Assembly (NCBI GenBank): GCA_927911745.1 | Contig: CAKMQF010000043.1 | Location: 1-28,629 of the forward strand | DNA length: 28,629 bases | Origin: an uncultured Gemella sp. | Lineage (GTDB): Bacteria; Bacillota; Bacilli; Staphylococcales; Gemellaceae | Direction: 5' to 3' | Part shown: positions 26,351-28,629 of the stretch, piece after piece | Layout of the letters: every line of letters starts with the position of its first letter | Numbering within the stretch: the stretch's first letter is position 1 | Position numbers and translations under genes: made by a program | The notes under the pieces: generated by a model | Databases searched by the model: none | Seen by the model: the letters and a program-made list of their open reading frames with translations, nothing else | Told to the model about the DNA's origin: nothing

Positions 26351-26473
26351 ATATCGGGCCTCTATATACAGACCATGGACTGTATATTTCTTAGATTTAG
26401 TATATCAAAAAGAGTGGCACCGCGAAAATTCGTCTCTTTGTAGCTAGGATAACTAGTTGCAAGGAGTTTTTTT
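26351..26473 (+). promoter_or_regulatory. Partial T-box module 2: second antiterminator and terminator
   Basis: A second T-box AGAGTGGCACCGCG (26411-26424) matches the consensus better than the first. A terminator stem CTCTTTGTAGCTAG (26434-26447) with CTAGTTGCAAGGAG (26453-26466) and seven T follows. Only about 60 bases separate it from terminator 1, too few for a full stem I. That space holds a simple hairpin, ATATACAG (26364-26371) with CTGTATAT (26380-26387), loop ACCATGGA. Both T-boxes carry TGGC, implying the same tRNA discriminator base (G). Confidence 0.8.
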
Positions 26474-26482
26474 ATTTATAAT

Positions 26483-26512
26483 TTGTTCTTTTCTATCGTT
26501 ATATAATATAAT
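26483..26512 (+). promoter_or_regulatory. Possible internal promoter after the T-boxes
   Basis: TTGTTC (26483-26488), 18 bases, TATAAT (26507-26512). If used, it would give basal transcription that bypasses both T-boxes. The stretch is very AT-rich, so it may be chance. Confidence 0.3.
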
Positions 26513-26534
26513 AAAGAAAAAAGGAGACAAGACA

Positions 26535-27356
26535 ATGAAAAAATTATTATTATTCATTACATCAATTATTACAGTAGTTACATTAACAGCATGCTCAAGT
26601 AGCAGTACAAAAAACAAATTACAAGAAGTTAAAGAGAAAAATAAAATAGTACTAGGTGTTTCTCCAGACTATCCTCCGTATGAGTTTTTAACAACAGAAA
26701 ATGGTAATAAAAAAAGTTGTTGGTGCTGATATTTACTTAGCTGAGCAAGTTGCTAAAAAGTTAGGTGTTCAAGTTGAAATTCAACAAATGGCTTTTGATT
26801 CATTAATCGCAGCATTAAATGCTAACAAAGTTGATATGGTAATCTCTGGAGTTAACCCAACAGAGGAAAGAAAAAAAGCAGTTGATTTCTCAGATGTTTA
26901 TTACACAAGTAAAGGTATTTTCGTAGTAAATAAAGATAGTGAAGAAATCAAATCAGTAGCTGACCTTAAAAACAAAAAAATCGGTGTTCAAAAAGGTTCA
27001 ACTTATGAGACTTATGCTAAAGAACAACTAAAAATGGATGATAAAAATATCCAAGCTTTAACTGCGTACCAAGCTTAATTACAAGATCTTAAAAACAAAA
27101 AAATTGATGCAGTATTAATTCCAGACGACGTTGCGAAAATTGCAATGAACAAATACACTGATATTAAAATTAGTACATTTACTGCAGATAACGATCCAGA
27201 AGCAACTGGTATGGCAATTGCCTTCAAAAAAGGAAAAATGATAGTAACAAAGAATTATTAGAACAAGTTAACGCAGTAATTAAAGAAATTCAAGATCAAA
27301 AAGCATTTGAAAAAGAGCTTGATAAATATGCTAAAGTTGCTGCACAAAGCGAATAA
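26535..27356 (+). pseudogene. Polar/basic amino-acid ABC transporter binding lipoprotein (two frameshifts, one stop)
   Basis: Start ATG 26535 with AAGGAGA. The signal peptide KKLLLFITSIITVVTLTAC ends in a lipobox with Cys at about residue 21, so the mature protein is a membrane-anchored lipoprotein. Family 3 binding-protein motifs follow: LGVSPDYPPYEF, ADIYLAEQVAKKLG, VDMVISGVNPTEERKKAVDF and KIGVQKGSTYE. Three lesions break it: one extra A in the run 26709-26715, TAA at 27076-27078 where GAA would give YQAELQDLKNKKIDAV, and one missing A in the run 27234-27238. Corrected, it is about 273 residues, ending at TAA 27354-27356. The downstream permease and ATPase are intact. Arginine is the suggested ligand from the T-box specifier. 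Closest named relatives are ArtP/GlnH-type proteins. Confidence 0.82.
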
Positions 27357-27375
27357 AAGAGAGGTATAAAATAGA

Positions 27376-28056
27376 ATGTTTGATTTTCTTCCAAATTATT
27401 ACACAGCGTATTTAGAAGCTACGGTAACAACTTTAAAAGTTTCACTTATAGCTTTACTAGTAGGATTAATACTTGGAATTGTGGTATGTTTAGCAAAAAT
27501 TAGTACTTTCAAAGTACTTAATGTAATAGCAGCAGTATATGTAGAAATAATTAGAAATACACCAATATTAGTGCAAATTATGATTATCTATTTTGCACTA
27601 CCAGAGATCGGTATTTCATTCACACCATTTATGTCAGCGATAATTGCTCTTTCAATTAACTCTGGAGCATATGTTAGTGAAATATTCCGTTCAGGAATTT
27701 TAGCGATTGATAAAGGTCAAATGGAAGCAGGACGTTCTTTAGGATTAAGTTATTTCCAAACTATGAAATTAATCATCTTACCACAAGCTCTAAAAAATAG
27801 CTTACCAGCTTTAGGTAATGAGTTTATTTCATTAGTAAAAGAATCTTCAATAGTTTACTTTGTAGGAGTAGCAGATATTATGTTTACAGCAAACACTGTA
27901 AAAAATGCTACATACCAAACATTTGGACCATACTTAGTAGCTGCTGCAATATATTTTATAATTACATCAATATTATCACTATTGGTAAAAACGTTTAGAG
28001 AAAAAATTAACGAAGTAGGTGAAGAAATTGTTATTAGAAATAAAAGATTTACATAA
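27376..28056 (+). CDS. Polar amino-acid ABC transporter permease
   Basis: 226 residues with about five membrane helices, of the HisM/GlnP/ArtQ type (His/Glu/Gln/Arg/opine permease family). The coupling loop [20 protein letters not shown] contacts the ATPase, and [13 protein letters not shown] is typical of the family. GAGAGGT lies ahead of ATG 27376. The gene overlaps the ATPase start by about 29 bases. Intact frame. Confidence 0.92.
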   Translation: MFDFLPNYYTAYLEATVTTLKVSLIALLVGLILGIVVCLAKISTFKVLNVIAAVYVEIIRNTPILVQIMIIYFALPEIGISFTPFMSAIIALSINSGAYVSEIFRSGILAIDKGQMEAGRSLGLSYFQTMKLIILPQALKNSLPALGNEFISLVKESSIVYFVGVADIMFTANTVKNATYQTFGPYLVAAAIYFIITSILSLLVKTFREKINEVGEEIVIRNKRFT

Positions 28057-28629
28057 AAAATTCGGGAAATTAGAAGTATTAAAAGGTGTAAACATCAGTG
28101 TTGAAAAAGGGGAGAAAATTGTAATTCTAGGTTCAAGTGGTAGTGGTAAGAGTACGGCGTTACGTTGTGTGAACTTATTAGAAACACCTACAAGTGGACA
28201 GATTTTATACAACGGTGAAGATATTACTAAACAAAATATTAATAAATATAGAAAAAAAGTTGGAATGGTATTCCAAAACTTTAACTTATTCCCAAATATG
28301 AGTGTATTAGAAAACATTACACTTGCTCCAAAAACGTTCGGTGACGACACTGCTGAAAATATTGAGAAAAAGGCAATTGAGTTGTTAAAACGTGTAGGAT
28401 TAGAAGATAAAAAAGATGTTTATCCAAATAGCCTTTCGGGAGGGCAAAAACAACGTGTAGCAATCGCGCGTGCCTTAGCTAATTCACCAGAAGTATTGTT
28501 ATTTGATGAGCCTACTAGTGCTCTAGATCCAGAGATGGTAAAAGAAGTACTAGATGTTATCAAAGAATTATCAGAAGAAGGATTAACTATGCTAATAGTT
28601 ACTCACGAAATGAATTTCGCAAAAGAAGT
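28028..28629 (+). CDS. Polar amino-acid ABC transporter ATPase (cut by the window end)
   Basis: The open frame runs from TTG 28028 to the window end, about 200 codons of an expected 240-250. The start is set by AGGTG at 28017-28021 and by the family-type opening [12 protein letters not shown]. Walker [12 protein letters not shown]-loop [10 protein letters not shown], signature [15 protein letters not shown], Walker [14 protein letters not shown] and switch His in [10 protein letters not shown] are all present and in frame. It energises uptake by the permease that overlaps it. The C-terminal end lies outside the window. Confidence 0.93.
   Translation, partial: MLLEIKDLHKKFGKLEVLKGVNISVEKGEKIVILGSSGSGKSTALRCVNLLETPTSGQILYNGEDITKQNINKYRKKVGMVFQNFNLFPNMSVLENITLAPKTFGDDTAENIEKKAIELLKRVGLEDKKDVYPNSLSGGQKQRVAIARALANSPEVLLFDEPTSALDPEMVKEVLDVIKELSEEGLTMLIVTHEMNFAKE

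Noticed and set aside
26258..26443. Small plus-strand frame of 61 codons within the leader
   Set aside because: It covers T-box 1, terminator 1 and T-box 2, whose RNA features explain the sequence; no ribosome-binding site.
27979..28350. Open minus-strand frame across the permease/ATPase junction
   Set aside because: Antisense to conserved ABC ATPase motifs.
1..28629. CRISPR arrays, transposons, prophage, tRNA or rRNA genes
   Set aside because: No spaced direct repeats, transposase or integrase motifs, cloverleaf or rRNA sequence were seen on reading both strands.

Overview
Organism. The window is very AT-rich and gene-dense, with Gram-positive style ribosome-binding sites and many TTG/GTG starts. 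The order mraZ-rsmH-ftsL-pbp-mraY-murD-divIB-ftsA-ftsZ (no murG), dnaB-dnaI, ecsA-ecsB and two T-box antiterminators point to a low-GC Bacillota of the Bacillales. A Staphylococcus/Gemella-like relative fits best; the genus is an inference and no rRNA is present to settle it.

Layout. (1) 1-3420, plus strand: end of an upstream unit with its terminator, a promoter, an unrecognised 330-residue gene, then the primosome loaders dnaB and dnaI, closed by a strong terminator. (2) 3460-13511, plus: the division and cell-wall (dcw) cluster. It starts with a GTGG-repeat operator typical of MraZ autoregulation and is split by a terminator plus a new promoter into mraZ...divIB and ftsA-ftsZ. (3) 13562-18607, minus: a promoter (TTTACA-16-TATAAT) drives a five-gene operon of two sister acyl-CoA-dehydrogenase-like flavoproteins, a PhnD-like binding protein without a signal peptide, a core-MetE methyltransferase and a cysteine-free OsmC-like protein. 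It ends at a large compound hairpin. This is the best candidate for an undescribed pathway, probably use of an organosulfur or methyl donor for methionine. (4) 18833-20408, plus: a LysP-like amino-acid permease behind a CodY-box-like site. (5) 20525-26013, plus: coaE-ecsA-ecsB, a degenerate CgoX/HemY-like protein, and pepA. (6) 26074-28629, plus: a T-box leader followed by a second, partial T-box module, controlling a polar/basic amino-acid ABC transporter (binding lipoprotein, permease, ATPase cut by the window end). The specifier and discriminator-pairing base suggest tRNA-Arg.

Sequence quality. Fourteen apparent single-base insertions or deletions and one stop codon interrupt nine plus-strand genes, including essential ones (dnaI, rsmH, the division PBP, murD). 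They lie in two zones (about 810-8690 and 21520-27240). The 12.8 kb between is clean. Most fall in A or T runs, and correcting one base each time restores a family-standard protein, so sequencing or assembly error is the simplest explanation. Such genes are listed once, over their reconstructed span.
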